A stretch of DNA of 21,284 nt from Lingula anatina (GCF_001039355.2 NW_019773757.1:31062-52345), one strand, 5' to 3'. Positions 1-9,023 are shown, counted from the stretch's first letter. The notes: a model not told the origin generated them from the letters alone. Translations and numbers: made by a program.

Positions 1-510
1 ACAGTTTACAACAGGACGTTCAGTGAATCCTCCAAACCTTTAACAGTATCGTTATTAAATACGCTTCAAAGATTTAGATGTTGTCCGTGCTATAAGCATA
101 TGCAATGGTACATATACATGTATCAACAGTTGAAAACGACATCTCTGCTAAATTGAAAGACAGGGGGGACCATTCGTTGTGTATAAATCGATCAGCTGGC
201 ACAATAGAGAAAAGCATTAGCGTGGTACACTTTAACCAGATACTACTACAGTAGTCAGAAGTCAAATTACTCTTCTGTTAAAAGACACTTATAATTAAGC
301 AAAGTATGAAATCAACTAAGAAAATAATTATCCCGCATACTGGTATAGAATAATGAACGGCCCCTTAGTGCCTTTGTTGATACGCCAACGGAACTGTTTC
401 TTTAAAATCTCACGACCTGTTCTTCCAGTGTGCGGGTTGCCTTAGAAGTTGGTTATAAACCGCATCAGCTGAACAACAAGGATAAGCTTATATAGGAATA
501 ATCATATGTG

Positions 511-513
<3 letters not shown>
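1..513. other. No gene recognised
   Basis: I see no coding exon, RNA gene or clear repeat here. The one minus-strand open stretch (74-265) has no recognisable motif and no splice context that would support it. Confidence 0.5.

Positions 514-549
<36 letters not shown>
514..549. repeat. GT dinucleotide microsatellite
   Basis: About 17 uninterrupted GT units are followed by GTGGAGGGG and then an ACAC-rich stretch with the palindrome ACACGCGTGT at 571-580. The GT tract could pair with the ACAC stretch, but that is inference. Confidence 0.95.
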
Positions 550-1617
550 TGGAGGGGCCCCGGCACACTCACACGCGTGTAAACTAGCAATTTGGCACCA
601 AAGCAATCTTATCCAATCGTTACGCTGTCCAATTAAGTAGAAAATCGTTCCACGTAAATGTTACAGTATCCAGTGCTTACTGCATGGTTACAGTACATGT
701 AGCTAGACCTAACCTTTTTCAACAACAGGCATCTTCATACCGGTCAAGTCATATACATGTACTCAAGAAGTCATGTACTCATGAAGGCTTTACACATCGT
801 GTGATGTAGTTAGTGTTTCGAATCTGTTGATTTTGTTAACTCGATAAGGATAAAAATCGACTAAGCAGCGTCAGGGTATCATTTATTGCAACAGCGACTA
901 TCAATGCGCTGAAACGGCGTTAGCATCATTCGGTAACCATTCAGCGGGAATGCCGTGGACATTTTTCGATTATCAACATAGTGAAGAAGAGACAAGGCCG
1001 AGTTATACTTCTCCCTACTCAATTGGATGTATGTGCAGCAGGCATGAAAAAAAAAAGAACAAGTTCAGCCAGAGAGCAGACGATCAGTGTCTATACTTAA
1101 AAGCGAGTTTTTTCACGTCAATCAAGTGAATTTTCTAAGGAATAAAAATTGGTCACAGGGCAAGGACTGTATTGGCTTGTCGAGTAAACAGTTTTATAAG
1201 GCACAAGCCCAAGATTAGTTTAAAAAGACAAAATAAATGTTTCTTTGAAGATCAAGTCCATTTCACTTGCATCATTTTCAGGCAATTTTTTTTTAAATTT
1301 GTATGACACCAGATTTATAACTTGAATTTTTAAAAATCTTTACATTTTAAATTACTAAAGCTTTAATCTCTCAAACAATCCTGTATTTTTGTTTTCACTT
1401 ATCGGATAAAGGACAATGGAATGATTGATTTTAGGATTAACATTTTAAATATTTGTCTACATGTACAGTATCGATTTGGAAGTTGAATTGTGTAAAAAGA
1501 GCCAATATTGCTACAGATGTGCAAGTCATGGACATCTGATGCACTACATAAACATATCTGAGGAGTTTTATGTTTTGCTGAGCCACTTCCTTGTGTGTGT
1601 GAGGCTGTTATTCAGAC
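550..1617. other. Intergenic DNA, no gene recognised
   Basis: The stretch is AT-rich. It holds a 16-bp imperfect tandem duplication at 756-787 (unit begins CATGTACTCA, 14/16 identical). The open frame at 1461-1679 has no recognisable domain and runs into the repeat arm at 1650. Confidence 0.5.
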
Positions 1618-1649
1618 ATTCGTGTGTGTGGCAGTGTGATTCATTCAGG

Positions 1650-1714
1650 CTCCGTTCACATGAAAAGTCTATTTTCTAAAATTCTATTTTCTATTCGCGG
1701 TATCTTGTGATCAC
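1650..1714 (+). repeat. Outer inverted-repeat arm, left
   Basis: This arm begins CTCCGTTCACATGAAAA and ends with the palindrome GTGATCAC. It pairs with 3426-3490 with four mismatches and no gap. Confidence 0.9.
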
Positions 1715-2264
1715 GGTCTGTGCCCTGAATACCCCGCGGCATAATTACTGGCAGCGCGAGCTACCCAGCAGGCATAGTTGCGTTGGTTCAACGTTGAAAA
1801 CAGGTTGATACGTTGAATTGCCGTTGATCTACCTAAATTCAACGTAAAATCAACGTTGATCCAGCCACGTCAAAACACCGTCATAATGTGACGTTGTCTC
1901 AGCGTTGTATTTTGGTCATCGTTCTATTTTGGTCATTGACACAACCTTGCAGTTATGGATTGTAATTTAAAATATTTATTATTGAAAAACGTGATACTTT
2001 GTTTATCAATACTAAAACTAAATTGATTAAAATAATAACAAAAGGGTTTTAAAGTAAAAGTGACAGTTGTTTTGTGTCTTTAGTGAACTAGTGAATTTTC
2101 TTAACTTGTTATTCGGAAATACATTACAATAAACTGAATTCCTTGCAAGGTCAGCTAACACTAGGATGAATAAGTTGCTGTAAATGTGATGGAGTGAAGT
2201 CAATAAAGTTGACAATTCTTGGTAACCTGTTATAGATAGATAGGTTGAGGTGACTTTGACTTTG

Positions 2265-2265
<1 letters not shown>

Positions 2266-2341
<76 letters not shown>
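2266..2341. repeat. AT dinucleotide microsatellite
   Basis: About 38 uninterrupted AT units. An ambiguous base (N) follows at 2365, suggesting sequencing or assembly difficulty nearby. Long tyrosine-isoleucine open frames read from this tract are artefacts. Confidence 0.98.
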
Positions 2342-2344
<3 letters not shown>

Positions 2345-2655
2345 CATGTCAAAAAGTGTCCCCCNAGCTGTAAATTGTTAGAAATAGTGCTTTTTATTAC
2401 AGATATCGTGTCTAACATGATAAATGGTTAAAAAAATACAAAATAGTGGTGAAAATATACACATTTTATACCATTTAGTAAAATTTATAATATTTATTAA
2501 AATTTATTATAAATTTATTATACCCCTCAAATCCACTGTTTCACTGTGACTTCTACATATGTAAAGAAATGTCTATAAAATTGAAAAGACGCCATCAAAT
2601 GTCACCAAATTCACACACAATTAGCATATGGGTGTGCTCGTTAAAGATCACGTGC

Positions 2656-2985
2656 CTAACAGCGAGTGCGCCTACCGCGTACTGCAATTATCTCCTGTAG
2701 ACGGTGCGACAAGCCTTCAACATGGGTAACAATTCTGTTATGTGGGATATTGTCCCAGGCTTCTTAAACAAGTTGGGGGAGTTGGTCCACGTTTTTATGG
2801 GGTTGGTTCTCCTTTGCATTGCACACTCAAATTCATGTCACAGTTGATTAGTAAGATTAATATCAGGGCTCAAAGATGGTGGTTCCATCCTTAGAGCATT
2901 GTGTTTCTTCAACAAACACTTGCCAGGCGAGAGGTGTGAGCAAGTGTGCAGTCATGATAAAGCCTAGAGTTAACCCCAAAGTCAG
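2656..2985 (-). pseudogene. Tc1/mariner-like transposase C-terminal relic
   Basis: Three pieces of a Tc1-type DDE transposase can be read on the minus strand, in order but in shifting frames. First, HDCTLAHTSRLA (about 2930-2960) resembles the HDNA..HT motif around the second catalytic Asp, with the DN altered. Second, MEPPSLSPDIN (about 2850-2885) resembles the WP..SPDLNPIE motif that precedes the third acidic residue. Third, 2656-2760 reads AWDNIPHNRIVTHV and continues for 34 residues to a TAG stop, matching the usual ending (..WDNIP....RLI.SM..R...VI.ARGG.T.Y). Frameshifts and stops between the pieces show it is dead. It lies inside the inverted-repeat structure and may be what is left of that element's own transposase or of a nested insertion. 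Family-level assignment is firm; clade is not. Confidence 0.75.
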
Positions 2986-3425
2986 TTCTTGAAGATGGAA
3001 TGAGATATCAGCTCAGCTTGTGTGTGAATATATATAAGAAAATAATATAAGAAAATAACTTATATTAATCTAAACCTTGGAAATTTTAACTTAAAGGCCA
3101 TACATTTATACCCTACATATATTTAGCCATCAAACATGTCCTACTGCTAAACACATCCAGGCTGAAAGGGTGTACCATGCTTGGGTGCAAAACATGCTTA
3201 GGAGCTATATGCGTGTACGTTGTAATTTCCTGCTGGGTGGGGTTGATATAACATTGTTTTCTGACGTTGATACAACGTTGTTATCTGAGGTTGACACAAC
3301 TTTCAAATGTTTATCCAATGTCTATTCAACGTAATGGTTCAACGTTGTTTCCTCGTTAAAACAACATAATTTGTCTGCTGGGTAGTTACTTCCAAAGCTG
3401 TTATTAATTCTCGGCTGCGCTCGGA

Positions 3426-3490
3426 GTGATCACAAGATACCGCGAATAGAAAATAATCTTTTAGAAAATAGATTTTTCATGTGAACGGAG
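3426..3490 (-). repeat. Outer inverted-repeat arm, right
   Basis: This is the reverse-complement partner of 1650-1714. The shared core includes ATTTTCTATTCGCGGTATCT. The arms are far enough apart (1.7 kb) to mark element ends rather than a local hairpin. Confidence 0.9.
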
Positions 3491-3515
3491 TCTTATTCGT
3501 GTGTGTGGCAGGTTT

Positions 3516-3837
3516 GCTCATCAATATTTTGTTGAGCTTTTTTGAAAAAAAACTCACTGAAGTTATATTTAAGACCCTACTAATTTTTTAAAATTGTATC
3601 TTAATAAATTCAGTTTATCAGTGTGCTAAACTGACATAGATTATGATGTAAATAAAAATATGTAATAACTTCAGTGAGTTTTTAGCTGCTCAATAGAAGT
3701 TCCCCTTCAAGGTGCATGCTTACCAAACAGATGTGCCTGCAAATAAAGCTAAGTTTTGCTAAAAACTTATTTTTTTTGTAATTTATCCTTAAGAAAATGC
3801 AGAAAATGCAGAAAAACTCAACAAAATATTAATAAGC
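3516..3837. repeat. Small fold-back with AATATTTTGTTGAG arms
   Basis: The left arm, about 3516-3541, contains AATATTTTGTTGAG. Its reverse complement is at about 3813-3837, with flanking bases also largely complementary. It encloses another inverted-repeat unit (3548-3683), giving nested hairpins. Confidence 0.65.
3548..3683. mobile_element. 136-bp MITE-like unit with 19-bp perfect TIRs
   Basis: AAAAACTCACTGAAGTTAT at 3548-3566 and its exact reverse complement at 3665-3683 bound an AT-rich interior with no coding potential. The centre holds a weaker hairpin (CAGTTTA...TAAACTG, near 3611-3633). Size and structure fit a miniature inverted-repeat element, but no clear target duplication is visible. 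Confidence 0.7.
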
Positions 3838-4105
3838 AGGCTTTTTCCTATAATCTGTAGAAAACCTAGATAATTAAAATAAAACACTAACAAATGGCAG
3901 CTCGCCTGTAATTTAACATTTCCTAAGTATATGTTTCCAAATCAATATTTATGCCTTTTCTTTAAACATTAATCATTTTAAAAGTATCATCCTTAAATGT
4001 ATGTTACAAATCACATGTAATGAAATACAACTATATTTCATTTGCCACACCTGTAAGTAACATAATACATGTATGTTCCTTGGTCAAAAACGTCCCCTAT
4101 AGGCC
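3684..4105 (+). repeat. Dispersed repeat, copy A
   Basis: This AT-rich non-coding repeat is contiguous here. Its second half (about 3868-4105) recurs in direct orientation at about 15922-16150. Its first part (about 3684-3800) recurs inverted at about 15115-15250. Shared landmarks are CTAACAAATGGCAGC, TGCCTTTTCTTTAAACATTA and CATTTGCCACACCTGTA. No coding sequence is seen, so it is either a non-autonomous element or untranslated element sequence. Confidence 0.75.
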
Positions 4106-4246
4106 TATAAGTGCACGTGCCATACAAACAAACGGGCAGATTGGCCAATTAGCTTGCCCATTATGCTGTTAACAATTCAAAGAGGCAATAAGTATGTGGT
4201 CTGGGCCAGGTCCTAATTGGGATGTGAACTGGGCCACTAAGAAAAT

Positions 4247-4321
4247 CTATATATATATATATATATATATATATAATCTATATATATATATATATACGAA
4301 AGAGAGTCAGATATAGATTTT

Positions 4322-4369
<48 letters not shown>
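4247..4369. repeat. Clustered AT microsatellites with inverted flanks
   Basis: Three AT tracts (about 4247-4275, 4279-4296 and 4324-4369) are separated by short unique pieces. AAGAAAATCTATATAT near 4239-4254 is mirrored by ATATAGATTTTCTT at 4311-4324, so the whole block can fold back on itself. Confidence 0.9.
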
Positions 4370-4370
<1 letters not shown>

Positions 4371-4423
4371 CAAGCGTGAGTGTGGAACAGAGTGCTCAAT
4401 AGTCCGGAACATTTGTACACAAT

Positions 4424-4428
4424 TAAAA

Positions 4429-4459
<31 letters not shown>

Positions 4460-4460
4460 A
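4424..4460. repeat. AAAT tetranucleotide microsatellite
   Basis: About nine AAAT/TAAA units run from AATTAAAATAAATAAA to ATAAACAAG. Such tails often mark the 3' end of a retroposed element on the plus strand, but no body can be identified upstream. Confidence 0.9.
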
Positions 4461-4495
4461 CAAGAGACATGCAATAACCCCGACTCCGAGTTTCA

Positions 4496-4520
4496 CGGGC
4501 ATACCCAGAAGGTATGCCCG
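4496..4520. repeat. Perfect 10-bp hairpin
   Basis: CGGGCATACC and GGTATGCCCG flank a 5-base CAGAA loop. It stands at the start of a roughly 280-bp stretch rich in CGTCA/ACGTC words that ends in a T tract. Its role is unknown. Confidence 0.85.
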
Positions 4521-4734
4521 ATCGTCAGGAGGTTTATTTGAAAATGTTTTTTAGCCGTTTATCGACACGGCGTGACGACACTTACGTCGCACGACGTGTC
4601 AGTTACGTCACCCTATGTCGACACATGGTTATTATTTCAGTTATTTTATTTAGAGTATCTGGTTTTATCATTATCAAGAGTTTTTCGTTCGGGGAAAGGT
4701 TGCATAGGTGCTGATTTCTCCTTTGTGGCGCCGA

Positions 4735-4756
4735 TTTTTTTTTTTTTTTTTTTTTT
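4735..4756. repeat. T homopolymer, 22 bases
   Basis: An uninterrupted T run sits between GGCGCCGA and GACGTCCCA. It could be a remnant of a retroposed poly(A) on the minus strand, but the adjacent sequence offers no supporting body. Confidence 0.95.
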
Positions 4757-5570
4757 GACGTCCCATCTAATGTCATACTGAGTGTTACTTTATTTTAATT
4801 TCCAAATGTATTTAGATAACTCAGTTTCTACATATTTTTTGTTCCTAAATGACTTAGTGTGATTATTATATCTCAACTTGAATTGCCCACCACAAAGGCC
4901 TATATATTTCATTCATTTGTTTTTTTGTGGTAACTGATGCCACCACACACATACCTGAATTTTGAGATTTCTAAATAAATTGATATTTGGAACCTGCGGT
5001 TCGAAATAGATTGAGATTCCCTTGGAAATGTACAGAGAAGAAATAGAAATGACCCCATCCATCGATAATGTCCTTAAAATCTCGAGATGTATAAGCGCAA
5101 TGCCCATGCCAATTTCAGTAACATCTGATACTTATATAAGTAGTAGAATGTAGTAGAATGTCGTCCTTACTAAAAGAAAAAACTATTCGATACTCTGATC
5201 ATGCCAGTCGCTACTTATACCGCTGAAGTTTGGGGCCTTTCAAAAATCACCGACAGATCTCCAGTAGAAAAAATCCAAAGACCTTCTAGGCGTACATCCT
5301 AAAAGTACAAACCAAGCCGTCAGAGGAGAATTCTGTAGCCTACCAGTATCCTTTAAAATCCAAACACAAGTTATAAAATCTTCGCAAAAAATATTAAACC
5401 TGGAAGATAATAGTTTATTGAAACAGCCCTACCTGGATGAAATAGAAACATACAATCTTTAAAAAAAACATCCAATCTTACGGAGATAAAGCAGGAAAAC
5501 ATGTCATGGTGTGAAGGTGTGAGACATACTTTAAAGAACGGCTTTGGTGATGTGTGGCTAGACCAAACAT

Positions 5571-5966
5571 ATGATAAAAAACTTTATCCAATGGTTTAGG
5601 GAAAGAATCAGGGACAGAATAACACAAGAATGGCAGAGAGACATATATAACCAACACCAAGTCCAAATTGCAAGTTTATTGTCAATACAAGAACAAATAT
5701 GTGAAGGAAAGATACTTAAATACGGTACAATTAAAGATAGAGATAAATGCACCATTTTAACTAGATTCCGCATAAGTGCGCACAACCTAGGTATTGAAAC
5801 AGGTAGATATGAAAATATTCCTCAAGCAGTCAGAATTTGCAAAAAGTGTAATTCTGGGGAAATAGAAGATGAAATCCATTTCCTTGTGTTGTGCCTTCTT
5901 TATACAGATCTCCGATATGATCTTTATTCAGTGTACAAAAAAACAATATACAAACTTGACATTTAA
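5571..5966 (+). pseudogene. LINE A C-terminal fragment with CxxC...H...C motif
   Basis: This is the longest open stretch of the LINE A relic, about 131 codons. It reads through a basic region (WFRERIRDRITQEW), then RFRISAHNLGIETGRYENIP, then the Cys-X2-Cys ... His-X4-Cys motif seen at the C-terminus of several non-LTR retrotransposon polyproteins, presumably nucleic-acid binding. The reading frame upstream of 5578 is in another phase, so the first ATG is not a genuine start. The frame ends at TAA where the inserted TIR element begins, within the last dozen bases. It was part of a polyprotein, not an independent gene. Confidence 0.75.
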
Positions 5967-6555
5967 TATGGAATATTTTTTCCAAATCATTTTTCATCAG
6001 TTTTTTCTGACTGATAAATGGAAATAAGGATTAAAATCGTGTTTTAATAACTTTTAATTATCTCTTTTAGGTCTTTGTGACATCAGTTCATTAATAGAAT
6101 TTGCCAGAGAAGCAAACAAAAACACATTGCCTATTCTACGTCATACGACAGCCATTAAAAGAGATATTTTGGATCTCCATATTTTCCAAATTATTGTCTG
6201 TAAAAGAGTTACACGCTCCACAAAGGACCCTGATGTCAGTGTCTAGTCACAGTAATGGTCGCTGTTACGCCTGACCTCTTCTGCCTGCTACCAGCACTCT
6301 CAATTAGCAAGGCATTCCTTGGGATAGGTTTTTCAAGTTCAATCTAGAATAACAATCCAGGCACCGGTCAAAATCTGTCCAATTTGGTCCAGTTTTGTTG
6401 TAGGGCATGTAGACCATTGATTCGGCAAGTAATGGCCTGCCCACATATTGTCTATGTGGTTCAAATATGGCGATTTTGATGACCAAGGTAGCTGCTAACG
6501 CATTTTTACCTAGGCATACCTTCGAAACTGAAAAATTCCATATCAAATGTCAAGT
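5954..6555. mobile_element. 602-bp TIR element inserted in LINE A
   Basis: The ends ACTTGACATTTAATATGGAA (5954-5973) and the reverse complement of 6536-6555 match at 19 of 20 positions and continue into T-rich sequence. The element separates two parts of the LINE A protein that belong together. Inside it, on the minus strand, is a Tc1-like transposase relic. No unambiguous target duplication is visible; a TA duplication expected for Tc1/mariner cannot be confirmed. Confidence 0.7.
6245..6500 (-). pseudogene. Second Tc1/mariner-like transposase relic
   Basis: On the minus strand 6431-6485 reads WSSKSPYLNHIDNMW, a clear variant of the Tc1-type W(P)xxSPDLNPIENxW motif. Asp-to-Tyr and Pro-to-His changes are visible, and the final Glu position reads Asp. 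Downstream (about 6270-6340) the frame shifts, but KTYPKECLAN and a basic tail resemble the family's C-terminus. Only the last third of a transposase is represented, and stops interrupt it. It lies inside the 602-bp TIR element, which is therefore best read as an internally deleted Tc1-like copy. Its sequence differs from the relic at 2656-2985, so the two are separate families or lineages. Confidence 0.7.
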
Positions 6556-6715
6556 CTGTATTAACTTTGAGCATCTTACCAGAATGGATAAATTTATAAC
6601 ACTAATGACTGGTAAGAAGAATGAACAGATGATTGCTCTTGCCAAATATTTATGGTTAGCCTTTCAAAAAAGGGGCTGTGCTGCCCCTATTACCAACAAG
6701 TGTACTGGCTGTTGA

Positions 6716-7640
6716 GTAGGTAAAACCACTTGGACTCTGCCACTTATGTTTTGTATTTTTCTTACAAATAGTCGTACTATTTCACTACTTAATATAATTC
6801 ATACTTATTTATAAGTGCATTCCTATTGTACATTTCCATCTACACATGTAGATGCTAGGATACAATTAATAAAGTAAGTATAAGAGAAGTACTGGTAGCA
6901 ATAAAATGAATGATGGCATCAGTAAACCGCAACTTACCAATGCGCTGTAACACATAAATTGTCCCCATAATGGAAATCGCATCTATTGTATAACATTTAA
7001 AAAACATCCAAAACGTACTAGCTGTCTAAAATGTGTTGACAGCACATCTATTTATGAAACGAATGTACTCAACAGAAACCCGTCTGTACCAAGTAGAACG
7101 GATTCAGTGCTGGGTCAGATAAAGGCTTATGAAGCCAGAAATAAATAAATAAATTCATCAGGGTGAATTTGCTAACTAGAGCTCATGCAGTGTAGCGTTT
7201 TTGGAGTGGAAAATTATAATGTCGTTAACGCCGTTTTAACTCAAGAGTCATTAATCATAACTAGAAGTGACAGGAAATAATTTCCAAATTTAAACGTCTT
7301 ATTTTTTCAGAGGCAACATATTTGTTCGAGGCATCATTACAATTTAAAACTCGTATCTCCTCCCGCAAAGCAACGCAAGAACCATGTTGTGTTTTGTTTC
7401 CTATCCATGTCAATTTTCATGATAATGCGATTTTAAGTTACTCAGTTGTGTAGGAAACCGGCCGCCTTCTCACATCAATTAACAAGGAAGAGGAAGAAAT
7501 ATTTACGTTTGATTTAATTATCCCTCTTGCGATCATGTCGACTTCACACTAGTTTGGGTCAGCAATGTGAGTGATCAGTACTTGTTCATTTCTAATACAA
7601 TGCGAATGTTGAGTTGTTCCAACCGCAGAGCATATCATCA
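6716..7640. other. Intergenic DNA, no gene recognised
   Basis: No gene recognised. The first 170 bases may be the 3' untranslated tail of LINE A. A short AAAT run lies at about 7138-7153. Confidence 0.4.
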
Positions 7641-7651
7641 TATCATATATA

Positions 7652-7657
7652 TTTAAT
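7652..7657 (-). promoter_or_regulatory. Possible poly(A) signal (ATTAAA)
   Basis: ATTAAA on the minus strand lies about 140 bases past the lectin gene's stop codon, in AT-rich sequence. It is the best nearby candidate, but such hexamers are common by chance. Confidence 0.3.
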
Positions 7658-7795
7658 TTTAAAAATGCACAACAATATCATGTCATTGATTCACAATGGT
7701 AGAAAAACCTTAAAAGGTATGTATAACGAAGCCATGCATACTTCGCTGGGATATGTTTGTACGTGATATATCCACACTTATTAGACTGTCTCGTC

Positions 7796-9023
7796 TTACA
7801 CTGTACCCAAGCAGTTTTCATAATATCTGTATCCAGTGCTTGCCTGCAAGTCGCCGGATTGGGCAGTGCTGGGCAGAAGTTCACAGACACATTGGTCATT
7901 TCCAGCACAGAAAATGTTTATAGCCGCACACTTCCAGTGTTTCATACAGGAGATGCTGCATTCAATGATACCGGGGACATTTAGCGTGGTTATGGGCAAA
8001 ATGGGCGCGCGAGCACCTGCTGCTACCCTCTGGAACGTGGTTGAACTTGTAAAACCTATACGAAAACATTGATTAAAAATGAGACTTTAAAAACTTATAA
8101 CAAAAATATGCCAGTACCTGATTGACCGGTTATTTCAACATTGAATTAACCATTGAATATATGAGGTATAGATACTTCTATTTACGCCCATAAGAACTAA
8201 TGATAATATATACATGTGCGCAATGAGATATATCGTAGTTTGAGGCTTGCCTGTAAATGCAATTTTGAGAACTCATAATCTCACCATAAACCTCCACTTC
8301 ACAAAGCTGCAACGGATTATCGTCACTGCCTATTTTAATGACCAAGACATATCGTCCTCTCAGTGGTGACCCACAGGACAGAGACGAGTTCCCCACGGGT
8401 GCTTCATCCGGGTAACTGGTGCAGAGTTTGTACTGGTTGAATGATGAACTATCCTGGTAAGAGGTTCCAACTCTCACTTCAAAATTATTCAAACGGTAAG
8501 CTGAATTTAAAAATCGGCTAATGGTTAAATTTTACAAAGCACTTTAATCACACTTGGATGTGATATGTAACGACACATTAAACAATAAATCAGTTATTAA
8601 ACTGTTAGATGCAGTGATGAATAAAGTCTTTAGAAAACGGCTTCTGTCCGCCCTTTGTTACAAGAAATGTGGTTCACATGCACGATAATGAAAGGCGTTG
8701 AATAATTTGATAACACATATAAAACACAAAACCAACGTACAATATCCGTCGGCACGGTTTGTTATGATAACACCGTCCACACGTTTCGTGGTTTCTAAGT
8801 CGACCAGCCACCATTGGCCCTGACCAGCACGAGTATGGGTACAACTGTCATGAGACATGGCGTCGTCATGGTTACCGTCCACAGCGAGACTGGCACTGTA
8901 CACACCGTATTCATTTATATAAGTGGAACTTTGGTACGTGTGTTTGCCTAGAGCCAAGTTTTGCCTGCAACCTCTGCATTGTGTGGCATCTGTCGTGAAA
9001 AAGATACCAACAACAACAGTTTA

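Larger units (their letters stand above)
1761..3385. mobile_element. Inner element with CTACCCAGCAG ends and CAACGTTG subrepeats
   Basis: CTACCCAGCAG at 1761-1771 is matched by its exact reverse complement at 3375-3385, and CTGCTGGGT also occurs at 3230-3238. Next to the ends lie arrays of short GTTGA/TCAAC-type units, about 1777-1960 and 3239-3365. The 8-bp palindrome CAACGTTG occurs at 1789, 1851, 3273 and 3340. This looks like a small DNA-transposon family with subterminal repeats, nested in or forming the core of the outer structure. The family name is not known to me. Confidence 0.6.
1618..3511. mobile_element. Composite inverted-repeat element flanked by 17-bp direct repeats
   Basis: A perfect 17-bp direct repeat (ATTCGTGTGTGTGGCAG) lies at 1618-1634 and 3495-3511. 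Just inside it, 1650-1714 and 3426-3490 are inverted copies of each other, 61 of 65 positions matching by eye. Inside those lie shorter inverted ends (1761-1771 and 3375-3385). The interior carries a Tc1-like transposase relic, an AT microsatellite and AT-rich filler. The arrangement fits a DNA transposon or fold-back element, perhaps with nested insertions. A 17-bp target duplication is longer than usual for DNA transposons, so the direct repeats may be part of the element or chance in GT-rich DNA. I do not assign a superfamily. Confidence 0.7.
5170..6715 (+). mobile_element. LINE A: 3' end of a non-LTR retrotransposon, interrupted
   Basis: Translated pieces match the region after the reverse transcriptase in invertebrate non-LTR elements. 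TLIMPVATYTAEVWG (about 5190-5235) is the usual ..P.LLYG.EVWG segment. A GEF..LPVSFK segment follows near 5325, then GFGDVWLDQTYDK (about 5540-5578), where a frameshift leads into the 5571-5966 frame. That frame carries a cysteine/histidine motif, CKKCNSGEIEDEIHFLVLC (about 5838-5893). After a 602-bp insertion, 6556-6715 resumes with FEHLTRMDKFITLM and LAKYLWLAFQKR before a TGA stop, matching the expected C-terminus. Stops and frameshifts show the copy is dead, and its 5' end is missing. Clade is not assigned. Confidence 0.75.

Noticed and set aside
2027-2418. Two minus-strand open frames with long Tyr-Ile runs
   Set aside because: They are translations of the AT microsatellite; no domain lies outside it.
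514-4460. CRISPR array or bacterial operon
   Set aside because: The repeats are microsatellites or inverted transposon ends, with no regular spacers; coding content is eukaryotic with introns.
4980-5010. GGTTCGAA sequence resembling a tRNA B box
   Set aside because: No matching acceptor, D-arm or anticodon stem could be folded around it.
7757-8072. Plus-strand open frames over the lectin gene's last exon
   Set aside because: They are shadows of the minus-strand exon, which carries the conserved cysteines and ends the spliced frame.
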